Below, one piece after another: positions 52,045 to 60,678 of a stretch of 64,000 bases of DNA. Each line of letters begins with the position of its first letter. Positions within the stretch are counted from its first letter, which is position 1. The DNA is from Lysinibacillus sp. SGAir0095 (GTDB lineage: Bacteria > Bacillota > Bacilli > Bacillales_A > Planococcaceae), in the NCBI RefSeq assembly GCF_005491425.1, contig NZ_CP028083.1, positions 334,001-398,000 of the forward strand. The letters run 5' to 3'. The position numbers and the translations under genes were made by a program. A model generated the notes under the pieces. That model searched no databases and had not been told where the DNA came from. It saw only the letters and a program-made list of their open reading frames with translations.

Positions 52045-52218
52045 ATGGATAAGCTACTAGTCAATCAGAACAAACAAGCCAAAAACAATCATGAGGAGTT
52101 TGCTTCAGAGATTCATCAGGATGCCAATTTAGATGCTTATGAATCGAAAAATACGTTTGGGAATCAAACTAATGCGCGGAAACAACGACCAATGAGTGAA
52201 CGAACTGCTTGGAATTAG
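52045..52218 (+). CDS. Small hydrophilic protein, unknown
   Basis: A 57-residue Asn/Gln/Lys-rich frame from ATG 52045, with a distant GGAAGGG upstream; the same frame is open from GTG 51967 (83 codons). The segments NNHEEFASEIHQDANLDAYE and NARKQR recall short Bacillales proteins such as YfhD-like or gamma-type small acid-soluble spore proteins, but the match is loose and from memory. Follows the parA-like gene after 215 bases; a hairpin terminator lies 44 bases beyond. Confidence 0.4.
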   Translation: MDKLLVNQNKQAKNNHEEFASEIHQDANLDAYESKNTFGNQTNARKQRPMSERTAWN

Positions 52219-52261
52219 TTGACGTTTGTTTGATGAGGCTATTCTAATACTTGAAAAAAAC

Positions 52262-52305
52262 TGTGGGACATAAAGAGGTAACTCTTTAGTCCCATCATTT
52301 ATTTG
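52262..52305 (+). terminator. Rho-independent terminator
   Basis: GGGAC-TAAAGAG pairs with CTCTTT-AGTCCC over a short GTAA loop; the tail is T-rich but broken. Confidence 0.65.
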
Positions 52306-52370
52306 TTTTAAAAAAGTGGTTGCTATAGTACTATAATACTGAATGAAATAATTTAAGGAAGTACATAGTA

Positions 52371-53681
52371 ATGAAAAATAATAAAATAAAACTAATTCTA
52401 GTAATATCGGCCGTATTATTGGTAGTATTTAATGTTTTTAGCTTTTATGTAACAGAGCAGAATATAGAAGCCACTGTTCAAGAAGCAATTGCAAACCAAA
52501 CCTTGGACACAGCCAAAGCGGTTTCCGCAAAAATCGATATTGATACATATAAAAAATTTCTAAGCAATCCAGAAAAAAATGACTATTACTGGAAGATTAA
52601 TGATCAATTAAACAATATTAGAGAAGACATAGGTGCTTTATTCGTTTACACTTTAAAAATTGACAATCCAAAGGTATCGCATGCGATGATTTTAGGTTTG
52701 CCCAAAGAAAAACAAAATCTATTAGACATTGGAATGATTTGTACACTTCCAGAGGAACAAGTACGTCTTGCTTATTATGATGGGGCACCGTATACATCGG
52801 AGATTATTGATGATCCTCAGCATGGAAAGTATCTGTCTGTCGGAGCACCGATTATCGATGAAAATAATAATATAATAGGTTTTATTGGGATTGATATTAG
52901 TACTGAAAAGATTAATGGCATCAACGAAAGTGTACAAGAAAACAACATGATTATCTTCCTGATAAATTCTGTATTTCTTTTAATTGTCATTATTTCATCG
53001 TATTTTATTCAAAACTGGTACCAAAGGGAAGTAAAGAAAGAAGTGGAGAATACGGAAGATACTTATCAAGGGGAAATTCAAACGTTACTTAGCTCGGTTT
53101 CTTCCTTAAGACATGATTACTCAAATCATATACAAGTCATCCATGGACTTCTAACAATAGGAGAGTCGGAGAAAGCACTGCAATACTTGGACTCCCTGTC
53201 AAATGAGGTTCAATTGATCGAGTCGATTAATTCTACAATTGAGCATCCTGGCCTTGCCATCTTGTTAAAATCGAAAAAGATTGCTGCCCAAAATCACCAA
53301 ATTGCAATGGAAACCAAGGTAACACAGAATTCATATCAACTCATAAAAACGACCGATATGATAAAAATTCTATCAAATTTAATAGATAATGCGATTGATG
53401 CCACTAGAGAGTTATCCGAACAACCAAGGATAATATCTATCTTGTGTGATGCTAACGATACCCATTATCTGTTTGAGGTTACAAATACAGGTCCAAAAAT
53501 AGTGGGAGATACCGAGATTTTTAAACAAGGATTTTCTACTAAGCCTACTGAAGAAGGGAAAGTTCGTGGACAAGGATTGTTTATTGTGAAAGAGGTAGTA
53601 AGAAAATACAACGGTGAAATCTTGATCCATTCAACAGATGAAAAGGTTACAACGGCAAAAGTTGTAATACCAATTAAATAA
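52371..53681 (+). CDS. Orphan sensor histidine kinase (Spo0B/DcuS type)
   Basis: A 436-residue membrane kinase. Helices at residues about 7-27 and 193-215 enclose an extracellular sensor of some 165 residues with a Cache/PDC-like ending (LSVGAPIIDENNNIIGFIGIDIS). The phospho-acceptor is His248 in LRHDYSNHIQVIHG, the NHIQ form used by Spo0B-like and citrate/dicarboxylate sensors. The ATPase domain has LSNLIDNAIDAT (N box), FEVTNTGPKI and VRGQGLFIVKEVV (G boxes). No response regulator gene lies next to it. Start ATG with AAGGAAGT. Terminator follows. Confidence 0.88.
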   Translation: MKNNKIKLILVISAVLLVVFNVFSFYVTEQNIEATVQEAIANQTLDTAKAVSAKIDIDTYKKFLSNPEKNDYYWKINDQLNNIREDIGALFVYTLKIDNPKVSHAMILGLPKEKQNLLDIGMICTLPEEQVRLAYYDGAPYTSEIIDDPQHGKYLSVGAPIIDENNNIIGFIGIDISTEKINGINESVQENNMIIFLINSVFLLIVIISSYFIQNWYQREVKKEVENTEDTYQGEIQTLLSSVSSLRHDYSNHIQVIHGLLTIGESEKALQYLDSLSNEVQLIESINSTIEHPGLAILLKSKKIAAQNHQIAMETKVTQNSYQLIKTTDMIKILSNLIDNAIDATRELSEQPRIISILCDANDTHYLFEVTNTGPKIVGDTEIFKQGFSTKPTEEGKVRGQGLFIVKEVVRKYNGEILIHSTDEKVTTAKVVIPIK

Positions 53682-53688
53682 TTCATTT

Positions 53689-53726
53689 ATAGCTCCCTAA
53701 ATTGGTATTTGGGGGCTTATTTTTTT
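53689..53726 (+). terminator. Rho-independent terminator
   Basis: AGCTCCC and GGGGGCT with a T tract. A second hairpin, AAAGTCTTCAAAA-TAT-TTTTTTGAAGACTTT, follows at 53744-53776. Confidence 0.7.
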
Positions 53727-53983
53727 ACATACGGTTTTAACTGAAAAGTCTTCAAAATATTTTTTTGAAGACTTTATGGTCGAAAAATGAATTTTGAACT
53801 AGGGAAAAGAAAGCAAATTTAACTTTTGAGCATTTTTAATCTAAATACCGGATTTATGGGTGTTTGACTTTCAAAATCAAGGGATTAGAATAAGATTAAC
53901 TCCAAAGATTACCTCATAATTCCTCAAAGATACTGCTATAAAGATCTGATTCTGAAAATTCGAAAAGCGAAGGAGCGGAAGAT

Positions 53984-54439
53984 ATGCAAACTATTGTATC
54001 GACAGTGGAATGTCCACGGTGTAAGGAAAAAGCCTTTGAACAATATGAGTACAATACAGGCAGGTGCAAGGGATGGTGTAATAATTGCAATTATAATTAC
54101 GCCAAGAGAAAAAAAGTAATTGCCCAAAATAAAGATTTCGAAGTGAGTGCTGACAATGGTTACGGAATAGTATGTTTAGTTAAAATAGACGGTTCTTCCC
54201 ATTATTATATGTTTAACGCTGATATTGAAAGAATCGTGATTGATCGTTTTGTCGCCTATTTAGATATTCCTGAGGTGGATGCTGAAAACAGTTATATGGT
54301 TAACTATGGCAACGACGCATTTTACGTTTTATATGGAAAAGTTCCTGAGAATTTCATAGATATCTATATAGAAACCTTAAAATGTCATAAACCGTTTTTA
54401 GAAGCTGTTGATAAAAGATACCTCCTTAAGAAAGGTTGA
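53984..54439 (+). CDS. Zinc-ribbon protein, unknown function
   Basis: A 151-residue protein whose first 40 residues form a zinc ribbon: CPRC then CKGWCNNC, giving two Cys pairs. The rest is a mixed alpha/beta domain (around EVSADNGYGIVCLVKIDG and YYMFNADIERIVIDRFVAYLD) with no family I know. Start ATG preceded by GGAGCGGAAG. It ends four bases before the next gene, and the two are almost certainly co-translated. Possible DNA- or RNA-binding adaptor for its partner, unproven. The neighbourhood is accessory in character. Confidence 0.7.
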   Translation: MQTIVSTVECPRCKEKAFEQYEYNTGRCKGWCNNCNYNYAKRKKVIAQNKDFEVSADNGYGIVCLVKIDGSSHYYMFNADIERIVIDRFVAYLDIPEVDAENSYMVNYGNDAFYVLYGKVPENFIDIYIETLKCHKPFLEAVDKRYLLKKG

Positions 54440-54443
54440 AGAG

Positions 54444-54983
54444 ATGGTGCATGAAACGAAAAAATTGATGGAATCCAAAAATCTTCTACTAAAAATAGCA
54501 AGTGGTATCAATCCTTTAGACGATTCACCGATTCAAGATGAAAGCTTCCTACATAATCCTCAAGTTATTCGACCATTATTTTTTCTCACTGACTATATTT
54601 CATATGAAATTGAGAGAACAAACCGCCAAAGAAGCAAACCAACCAAGTTTAATATAACGGATGAAAGGTTAGCATTGGTGGATTTACCATCAGGAAGCAT
54701 AGGAATAAATGAATTTGCGAAAGTCATTAATGCAGTCATTGATCCATCCGTAAGTAAAAAAATAACGGGGGCAATGATCAATAAAAAACTAAAAGAGAAG
54801 GGCATCTTGAGTGAGGAAGTTGATGAAAAAGGACATAGGACAACAATTACTAATGGCAAATCTGAGGGTTATGGAATTGAAAGCGAAACCCGGACATTTA
54901 ACGGTCGGGAATATCAAAAGATACTATTCAATGAGATAGGAAAGAAATTCTTATTGAAGAATTTTCAAGAGTTGATGCAGTAG
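54444..54983 (+). CDS. Unknown protein paired with the zinc-ribbon protein
   Basis: A 179-residue protein from ATG 54444 (AAGAAAGG eight bases upstream). The N-terminal half is helical with PLFFLTDYISYEIERTNRQRSKP. The C-terminal half (GINEFAKVINAVIDPSVSKKITGAMINKKLKEKGIL, then TNGKSEGYGIESETR) looks like a winged-helix plus beta hairpin, a layout seen in phage antirepressor C-terminal domains. That resemblance is structural impression only. Together with the upstream zinc-ribbon gene it may be a mobile-element-derived regulatory pair. Confidence 0.6.
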   Translation: MVHETKKLMESKNLLLKIASGINPLDDSPIQDESFLHNPQVIRPLFFLTDYISYEIERTNRQRSKPTKFNITDERLALVDLPSGSIGINEFAKVINAVIDPSVSKKITGAMINKKLKEKGILSEEVDEKGHRTTITNGKSEGYGIESETRTFNGREYQKILFNEIGKKFLLKNFQELMQ

Positions 54984-55036
54984 GTAAAAGTACAAAAGCT
55001 CTATACAAAATCAAAAGGCTTCAATTCGTTCCAACC

Positions 55037-55066
55037 TTGTTAGGGAAGCAGAAAATCTGGTATACT
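55037..55066 (+). promoter_or_regulatory. Promoter of the putative antitoxin RNA
   Basis: TTGTTA and TATACT are separated by 18 bases. Transcription would begin near 55073 and run toward the 3' end of the small toxin gene on the other strand. Confidence 0.6.
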
Positions 55067-55072
55067 AAAGAT

Positions 55073-55218
55073 ACGAATTTCATAATTTAAAATGACTGCC
55101 TGATGCTGCAACATCAAGCAGTCAAGTGTAATAGGCTAGTCCCAAAAAGAGGATTGGCAATTTCAAAGAAATTAACCCATCTAGTCGTTCAACCGTCTAT
55201 AGGAGGGGTTATTTTTTA
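55073..55218 (+). ncRNA. Putative type I antitoxin RNA, RatA/SR-like
   Basis: Between the promoter and a terminator (TAACCC with GGGGTTA, then TTTTTT, 55173-55217) lies a non-coding stretch of about 145 nt. It overlaps the last codon and the whole 3' untranslated part of the convergent holin-like toxin gene. This convergent, 3'-overlapping layout is that of txpA/RatA and bsrG/SR4 in B. subtilis, where the RNA blocks translation and promotes decay of the toxin mRNA. Confidence 0.6.
55088..55123 (-). terminator. Terminator of the toxin mRNA
   Basis: On the minus strand GACTGC-TTGATG pairs with CATCAG-GCAGTC, followed by ATTTTAAATT. Confidence 0.6.
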
Positions 55219-55292
55219 TGATTGAAAGATAGAACCGACACAATCAAAGCTGAAAAACCGACGGCAAACATAAGCGTTTCAGCAACTGTCAT
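55209..55292 (-). CDS. Holin-like type I toxin, 27 residues
   Basis: ATG 55292 to TAA 55209 encodes a 27-residue peptide beginning MTVAETLMFAVGFSALIV and ending in basic HKK, that is, one membrane helix with a short polar start. This matches the TxpA/BsrG/BsrE toxin group (typical start M-T/S-V-Y-E-S-L-M). GGAGAGGTGGTG precedes the start. A SigA promoter with extended -10 (TGCTATAAT, -10 at 55363-55368) lies about 70 bases upstream on the same strand. The peptide would insert in the membrane when the converging RNA fails. Confidence 0.72.
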   Translation of the reverse strand: MTVAETLMFAVGFSALIVSVLSFNHKK

Positions 55293-55362
55293 GGCATCAC
55301 CACCTCTCCTTTAAGAAGTGTGAGCCAACCAATCTTCAAGGTCCATAAACTATTACAACTAA

Positions 55363-55389
55363 ATTATAGCACATACGTTCGCTTTTTAA
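55363..55389 (-). promoter_or_regulatory. Promoter of the toxin mRNA
   Basis: Extended -10 TGCTATAAT read on the minus strand, with a weak -35 (TTTAAA) 16 bases further up. Confidence 0.55.
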
Positions 55390-55542
55390 AGGGTACAAGG
55401 TTGCGTTTTTTAGAAGATACTAGAAATAAATAGAAAATAGTTCATTGTTTATGTAGAAAACATTCCATCAAAATCAGTTTTATTCGCATATTTTAACACC
55501 TAATGTAAAAAATAAACCAAATAACAAAAGTGGAGGGAAAAT

Positions 55543-55710
55543 ATGCGAAAACGTTTATATCTATTGATGAGTTTAATTGGTTTACTAAGTTTTACGGTAG
55601 GTTGTACAGATAATGGAGATGAAACACCGGTTGAGGCGAAAAATGAAATGAAAGAAACGAAAACATCGAACGCTTTAAATGAAATCAATTCAATGCTAAA
55701 AGAAGTATAA
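55543..55710 (+). CDS. Small lipoprotein, 55 residues
   Basis: ATG 55543 follows TGGAGGG and ends at TAA 55710. The product has a short signal peptide (MRKRLYLLMSLIGLLSF) ending in the lipobox TVGC, with Cys21 as lipidation site, and a 34-residue charged tail (Glu/Lys/Asn rich). Such mini-lipoproteins are common in Bacillales and usually unassigned. A separate unit between the toxin locus and the diguanylate cyclase gene; no terminator seen between it and the latter, 125 bases on. Confidence 0.65.
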   Translation: MRKRLYLLMSLIGLLSFTVGCTDNGDETPVEAKNEMKETKTSNALNEINSMLKEV

Positions 55711-55835
55711 GATTTTATGAATCGAACAATTAATTACGCAAGTTAGCGATGATAGCCATTATATTGATATAATAGTCCACAACAGATAGTAAATATGCTA
55801 CATTTAAGAAAAAATAAGTTGAAGAGGAAAAAATC

Positions 55836-57416
55836 GTGACTTCTCACTTAACAACCTATATTACATTGTTTTGTACATCGGGTATTCTGAATTTGTATTT
55901 ATGCTCGTATGTTTTTTTTAAGCGGCATCAATATACGAATATTAAAAATGTCTTTGCTCTGTATTGCTTAAGTATAACGATTTATTGCTTTGCAGCCGCT
56001 TTTGGGCTAACTGCTTCGAACATACAGGAAATAAAATTTTGGACCATTATACAATATATTGGGATGCCGTTTTCATCACCCCTTGGATTACTATTTATCA
56101 TGCAGTATCTAGGCGTGAAAGTAACAAGAAAACGGATTATGCTCTTGCTTGCCATTCCCTTGATTAGCTTGATTATGGTTGCAACCAATGATTTTCACCA
56201 TCTTCATTATAAAGAGTTTATCGTTCATCCAACACTAGGTGCACCATTTAGCATACTCGAGATCGGTATCTGGTATTTGGTTCATGGTATGTTTACCTTT
56301 GGATGTATGCTAGCGGCTTTCTTACTATTAATCGTCAGATGGAAAGAAAGCGCGAAGATATATCGTCCGCAGGTCCTAGCCTTAATGCTTGGTCAATTCG
56401 TTCCGATGGTGACGGCTTTTATTTACTTAATTGGTTTAACTCCTCCAGGCTTCGACCCTGTGCCAATGGTTCTTTGGTTAACTACTATCTTATATTTATG
56501 GTCGATTAGCTCTACTCGCTTATTTACTGTTATGCCGATTGCCAAGGATGCCATTTTCCATAGTATAAGCGATGGTGTCCTTGTTTTGGATGATGAATAC
56601 CATTTAATCGAGTTTAATGAAGAAAGTAAAAGGATGTTCCCACAATTAAATAAATCCATGATCGGACAGGATATTACGGCTGTTTGGTTAGAAGTATCAA
56701 GGGGTTCTAATGAATTTCCTATAGAAGCTATCGATAATAAGCAGGAAATGAAAGTTGAAATTGAACTTTCCGGGAATATTTATCAGATTCGTACAGCCAC
56801 ACTGCAGCATGGGGATACTAAAAAAGGATTGCTGATTATTTTTACAGAAATTACGGAGCTAAAAAGGCTTCAATCACAATTGGAGCGGCATGCCTATTTT
56901 GATGAACTAACTCAAATCTATAATCGACGGGCTTTTTTCCAGCGTTGTGAACAAAGGCTGGCTCAAGCCAAAGTTGCGCAAATCCCCTTGACTGTCATTT
57001 TATTTGATATTGATTACTTTAAAAAAGTGAATGATACATATGGTCATTTGATTGGCGATCAATTATTAAAGCATGTGGCAGAAATTTGCCGCACACATCT
57101 AGAGCGGGTTGGAATTTTTGCGCGCTATGGTGGGGAAGAATTTGTCATTGCGTTAGAAGGCTATACAGCAAATGAGGGAGCCAAGGTTGCCGATGAAATA
57201 CGTAAGGCAATTGAAATGGAGCCTCTTGTAGTAGATGAACTAAATATTTCAATTACAGCAAGCTTTGGTGTAGCACAATTTACAAAAAATCTAGACGAGA
57301 CACTGACACAGATACTTAATAATGCAGATAATGCCCTTTATGGAGCGAAAGAAGAAGGGCGTAACTGTGTAATTGTTTATTCAGACACAGCTAACTTCAT
57401 AAACACACAGACCTAA
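55836..57416 (+). CDS. Membrane diguanylate cyclase (7TM-PAS-GGDEF)
   Basis: A 526-residue enzyme making cyclic di-GMP. Residues 1-230 form seven or so membrane helices of the histidine-kinase-N 7TM type. A PAS domain follows (DAIFHSISDGVLVLDDEYHLIEFN, about 245-345), then the GGDEF domain from HAYFDELTQIYNRRAFF. The active-site loop is GGEEF at 432-436 with the preceding ARY, so it should be catalytically active. The inhibitory I-site is lost: the usual RxxD reads RVGI. Start GTG behind GAGGAAAA. Terminator follows. Ligand of the membrane part unknown. Confidence 0.9.
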   Translation: MTSHLTTYITLFCTSGILNLYLCSYVFFKRHQYTNIKNVFALYCLSITIYCFAAAFGLTASNIQEIKFWTIIQYIGMPFSSPLGLLFIMQYLGVKVTRKRIMLLLAIPLISLIMVATNDFHHLHYKEFIVHPTLGAPFSILEIGIWYLVHGMFTFGCMLAAFLLLIVRWKESAKIYRPQVLALMLGQFVPMVTAFIYLIGLTPPGFDPVPMVLWLTTILYLWSISSTRLFTVMPIAKDAIFHSISDGVLVLDDEYHLIEFNEESKRMFPQLNKSMIGQDITAVWLEVSRGSNEFPIEAIDNKQEMKVEIELSGNIYQIRTATLQHGDTKKGLLIIFTEITELKRLQSQLERHAYFDELTQIYNRRAFFQRCEQRLAQAKVAQIPLTVILFDIDYFKKVNDTYGHLIGDQLLKHVAEICRTHLERVGIFARYGGEEFVIALEGYTANEGAKVADEIRKAIEMEPLVVDELNISITASFGVAQFTKNLDETLTQILNNADNALYGAKEEGRNCVIVYSDTANFINTQT

Positions 57417-57425
57417 CTTAGGAAT

Positions 57426-57449
57426 TCAACCTAATGTTAGGTTTTTTTA
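57426..57449 (+). terminator. Rho-independent terminator
   Basis: AACCTAA-TG-TTAGGTT followed by TTTTT, right after the diguanylate cyclase gene. Confidence 0.75.
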
Positions 57450-57857
57450 GTTGATTGATTCGTGTGAGTTTCGACCAATTTATGGAAAAATATAGGTGGG
57501 TGTATTAATTGTAAATATATGCCCAATATGGTAACATTGAAAATGTGTTAATTATCAGAAAAATGCGCTAAATACAGCTTTTCATCGCTTAAATTCAGCT
57601 TCATATTTATTCTCGATAATTAAATCCACCCGTATAACAACTAATATTTAACTAGTTGGGAATTTAATGTTTATAAAGGTGTTCATTGTAAAATAAATGT
57701 TAAAAAAAGGGAATATCATTTACTTACTACTTTTTTCTAACTAGACTAATAGTGGGTATATTAATTTACTGATTTAAACAAGTAAATATTCGTACATACT
57801 GATTTAGCGAAATGGAAAACTAATATTTTTAATTGTTTTAAGGAGGGAATGCAACTC
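57450..57857. other. Leader region of the Ter genes, no gene
   Basis: No coding frame is supported. Two similar 18-base blocks occur in tandem near 57566-57605 (GCTAAATACAGCTTTTCAT and GCTTAAATTCAGCTTCAT). I could not assign a stress sigma factor promoter with confidence, although the Bacillus relatives are under SigB and ECF sigma control. Confidence 0.4.
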
Positions 57858-58451
57858 ATGACGATTAACTTGCAAAAAGGTCAACGGATTGATTTAACAA
57901 AAGGGAAGACTGATTTAAGTCGTGTAGTAGTCGGTTTAGGATGGGACCCTGTAGGGAAATCGGGAGGATTTAGCTTTTTTAAATCTTCTGGACCAGATGT
58001 GGACTGTGACGCGTCGGTAATTATGCTACAAAATGACCGTTTTACAGACAAAAAGGATCTCATATACTTTGGTAACAAAAAAAGCAATAATGGATCGGTT
58101 GCTCACTCTGGTGATAATTTAACAGGTGAGGGCGACGGCGATGACGAAACAATTATTGTTGATTTGAAAAATATCCCGTCACAATATAACAAATTGGTTT
58201 TCGTTGTAAATATTTATGACTGTGAAAGAAGAAAACAAGATTTTGGCATGATTAAAAATGCGTACATTCGAGTGGTGAATCCACAAACCAACGAAGAAAT
58301 CGTTCGATATAACTTATCTGATAACTATTCTGGTCAGACAACATTAATAACAGGTGAAATTTATCGTCATAACGATGAATGGAAGTTTGCTGCGGTTGGA
58401 ACTGGTACAACAGATCCTGGCCTGTCAGCGATCTGTAACCGTTATACATGA
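57858..58451 (+). CDS. TerD-domain stress protein (divergent member)
   Basis: A 197-residue TerD protein. It has the N-terminal [28 protein letters not shown] and the calcium-binding segment [15 protein letters not shown] near residue 85-100, which is fully kept. The middle is unusual: the family's [14 protein letters not shown] reads KSGGFSFFKSSGPDVDCDASVIM, an insertion and changes in one Ca-site loop. I start at ATG 57858, ten bases from AGGAGGG. First of three TerD genes; matches yceC in order. TerD proteins bind calcium and help withstand tellurite, oxidants and other stresses. Confidence 0.88.
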   Translation: MTINLQKGQRIDLTKGKTDLSRVVVGLGWDPVGKSGGFSFFKSSGPDVDCDASVIMLQNDRFTDKKDLIYFGNKKSNNGSVAHSGDNLTGEGDGDDETIIVDLKNIPSQYNKLVFVVNIYDCERRKQDFGMIKNAYIRVVNPQTNEEIVRYNLSDNYSGQTTLITGEIYRHNDEWKFAAVGTGTTDPGLSAICNRYT

Positions 58452-58496
58452 TTTTTGAAATAAACAAAAACTATTCAATAACTAGGAGGATTTTAA

Positions 58497-59078
58497 ATGG
58501 TAGTTTCTCTAGCAAAAGGTCAAAAGGTTGATTTAACTAAAACAAATCCGGGTCTCTCTAAAATAACAGTTGGACTTGGATGGGATACGAATAAGTATGA
58601 TGGCGGAAATGATTTTGATTTAGATTCATCTGTATTCTTGTTAGAGGCAACTGGTAAAGTATCAGGTCCTCAAGATTTTATATTCTATAACCAAACAACA
58701 GGTGGAAATGGTTCGGTAGTCCATACTGGCGATAACTTAACTGGTGAAGGGGACGGAGATGACGAGCAAGTTCAAATCGCCCTTAAAGAAGTACCTGAAA
58801 GTGTACAAAAAATTACGTTCACTGTAACAATTCATGAAGCTGAAGCTAGAACACAAAACTTCGGTATGGTATCAAATGCATTTATTCGTGTAGTAAATGA
58901 TGATACAAAACAAGAAATCATTCGCTATGATTTAGGAGAAGATTTCAGTATCGAAACAGCAGTAGTTGTTGGTGAACTTTACCGTCATAATGGCGAATGG
59001 AAATTCAGTGCGATTGGTTCAGGCTACCAAGGCGGCCTAGCAGCATTATGTAATGACTTTGGTTTACAGGTAGGTTAA
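58497..59078 (+). CDS. TerD-domain stress protein
   Basis: A 193-residue canonical TerD protein ([20 protein letters not shown] start). [17 protein letters not shown] gives the first acidic Ca-binding loop and [16 protein letters not shown] the second. [31 protein letters not shown] is the conserved end of the fold. Cytoplasmic; expected to form assemblies with TerC at the membrane. AGGAGG precedes ATG, 45 bases after the previous gene. Corresponds to yceD. A terminator-like hairpin separates it from the third TerD gene. Confidence 0.92.
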   Translation: MVVSLAKGQKVDLTKTNPGLSKITVGLGWDTNKYDGGNDFDLDSSVFLLEATGKVSGPQDFIFYNQTTGGNGSVVHTGDNLTGEGDGDDEQVQIALKEVPESVQKITFTVTIHEAEARTQNFGMVSNAFIRVVNDDTKQEIIRYDLGEDFSIETAVVVGELYRHNGEWKFSAIGSGYQGGLAALCNDFGLQVG

Positions 59079-59090
59079 TTTTTTAGATAT

Positions 59091-59132
59091 GTAGCACAGT
59101 GACTGATACTTAGTTACTGTGTTACTTTTTAA
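59091..59132 (+). terminator. Hairpin terminator inside the Ter gene row
   Basis: GTAGCACAGTGACT pairs with AGTTACTGTGTTAC, then TTTTT. It should reduce transcription into the third TerD gene or mark a separate transcript. Confidence 0.7.
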
Positions 59133-59178
59133 TGAAATTGATTGATTATTCTAAAATATATGTAGGGGGGAATTCAAT

Positions 59179-59757
59179 ATGGCAATTCAATTAAGCAAAG
59201 GTCAACGTATTGATTTAACCAAAACGGACCCATCTTTACAACGCATTATTATTGGTTTAGGGTGGGATATTAAACAATTTGATGGTGGCCAAGATTTCGA
59301 CTTAGATGCATCTGCCTTTCTTTTAAATGCAAGTGGTAAATGTAGAGGTGAATTAGATTTTATTTTCTACAACAATCTACGCAGTGTTGACGGTTCAGTT
59401 ACTCATACAGGGGATAACCGAACTGGTGAAGGCGATGGAGATGACGAACAGATTAAAATTGACCTTTCAAAAATTCCCCATGATGTACAAAAAGTAGCCA
59501 TTTCTGTAACGATCCATGATGGAGAAGTGCGTCATCAAAACTTTGGTCAGGTATCAAATGCATTTGTTCGTTTAGTAAATGAAGATACAGGTGCTGAAGT
59601 GCTGCGTTATGATTTAGGAGAGGACTTCAGTATTGAAACGGCAGTTGTTTTCTGTGAGGTTTATAAGCATGGAAATGATTGGAAATTTAATGCGGTTGGT
59701 TCTGGTTACCAAGGCGGTTTACAAGCCTTAGTAAATGCATACGGACTAAATGCATAA
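59179..59757 (+). CDS. TerD-domain stress protein
   Basis: A 192-residue TerD protein with both acidic loops intact ([17 protein letters not shown] and [16 protein letters not shown]). It is closely related to the preceding TerD protein, including the C-terminal [32 protein letters not shown] before ATG. Corresponds to yceE and leads into the TerC gene 60 bases on. Likely function: calcium-dependent partner in the Ter envelope-stress complex. Confidence 0.92.
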   Translation: MAIQLSKGQRIDLTKTDPSLQRIIIGLGWDIKQFDGGQDFDLDASAFLLNASGKCRGELDFIFYNNLRSVDGSVTHTGDNRTGEGDGDDEQIKIDLSKIPHDVQKVAISVTIHDGEVRHQNFGQVSNAFVRLVNEDTGAEVLRYDLGEDFSIETAVVFCEVYKHGNDWKFNAVGSGYQGGLQALVNAYGLNA

Positions 59758-59816
59758 AACGCTCTAAAAATGAATTAATAATAAGAGAGATTATGTAAAG
59801 CGAGAGGAATACGACT

Positions 59817-60587
59817 TTGGACATTATAAATCAAATACTAAGCACATATGCCATGTTTTTTGATTGGGAAATGTGGGGCGAAGTGTTAACAGACCCTGTT
59901 GCATGGGGATTAATCGGATCGCTGGTAGTCATTGAAGGTCTATTATCTGCAGATAATGCCCTTGTACTAGCGGTATTAGTTAAGCATCTTCCAGAGAAAC
60001 AAAGAAAGAAAGCACTTATGTACGGGATGCTGGGTGCTTACTTCTTCCGTTTCCTGTTCATCGGAATTGGTGTTTACCTCATCAAATTCTGGTTCATTAA
60101 AGTATTAGGAGCTCTTTATTTAGGGTGGCTTGTTTACGCCCATTTCCGCAAAAAGGGTGGAGATGAGGATGATGAAGCAAAAGAGTTTAAAAAAGATACT
60201 TTATTAGTTCGCCTATTTGGTACGTTCTGGGCAACCGTAATCTCTGTTGAGTTAATGGACATTGCCTTTTCAGTCGATTCCATCCTAGCGGCATTCGCAA
60301 TTTCTGATCAGGTTTGGGTTCTTTTACTAGGTGGGATGCTAGGAATTATCATGATGCGTACAGTTGCCGGGATATTCCTTACGCTTATTGAGAAAGTCCC
60401 TGAATTAGAGAATACAGCATTTATATTAATCGGTATTATCTCCTTAAAAATGTTAGCGAGTGTATTTGGATTCCATTTAGAACACTGGTTGTTCTTCATC
60501 ATTTTACTATTAGCGTTTGCCATTACATTTATTATTCATTTCATTAATAAGAAAAAATTAGTAGATACAGAGATTACAGAAAAGTAA
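59817..60587 (+). CDS. TerC-family membrane protein
   Basis: A 256-residue protein with about seven membrane helices. The TerC motifs carry acidic residues inside helices: GLLSADNALVLAVLVKHLP near residue 40-58 and SVELMDIAFSVDSILAAFA near 142-160, thought to bind metal ions. The start is TTG with AGAGGAAT upstream. Corresponds to B. subtilis YceF. TerC proteins are linked to manganese export to surface enzymes and to tellurite resistance. Two successive terminators follow. Confidence 0.92.
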   Translation: MDIINQILSTYAMFFDWEMWGEVLTDPVAWGLIGSLVVIEGLLSADNALVLAVLVKHLPEKQRKKALMYGMLGAYFFRFLFIGIGVYLIKFWFIKVLGALYLGWLVYAHFRKKGGDEDDEAKEFKKDTLLVRLFGTFWATVISVELMDIAFSVDSILAAFAISDQVWVLLLGGMLGIIMMRTVAGIFLTLIEKVPELENTAFILIGIISLKMLASVFGFHLEHWLFFIILLLAFAITFIIHFINKKKLVDTEITEK

Positions 60588-60610
60588 TCTACTAGTTTAA
60601 ATCAATAGAT

Positions 60611-60645
60611 TTAGCTACTGCTGTATAAGCGGTAGCTTTTCTTTA
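60611..60645 (+). terminator. Terminator after terC
   Basis: GCTACTGC and GCGGTAGC pair, followed by TTTTCTTT. Confidence 0.75.
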
Positions 60646-60678
60646 ACGGATAGATAATTTTTAAGGTTATCCGCATAA

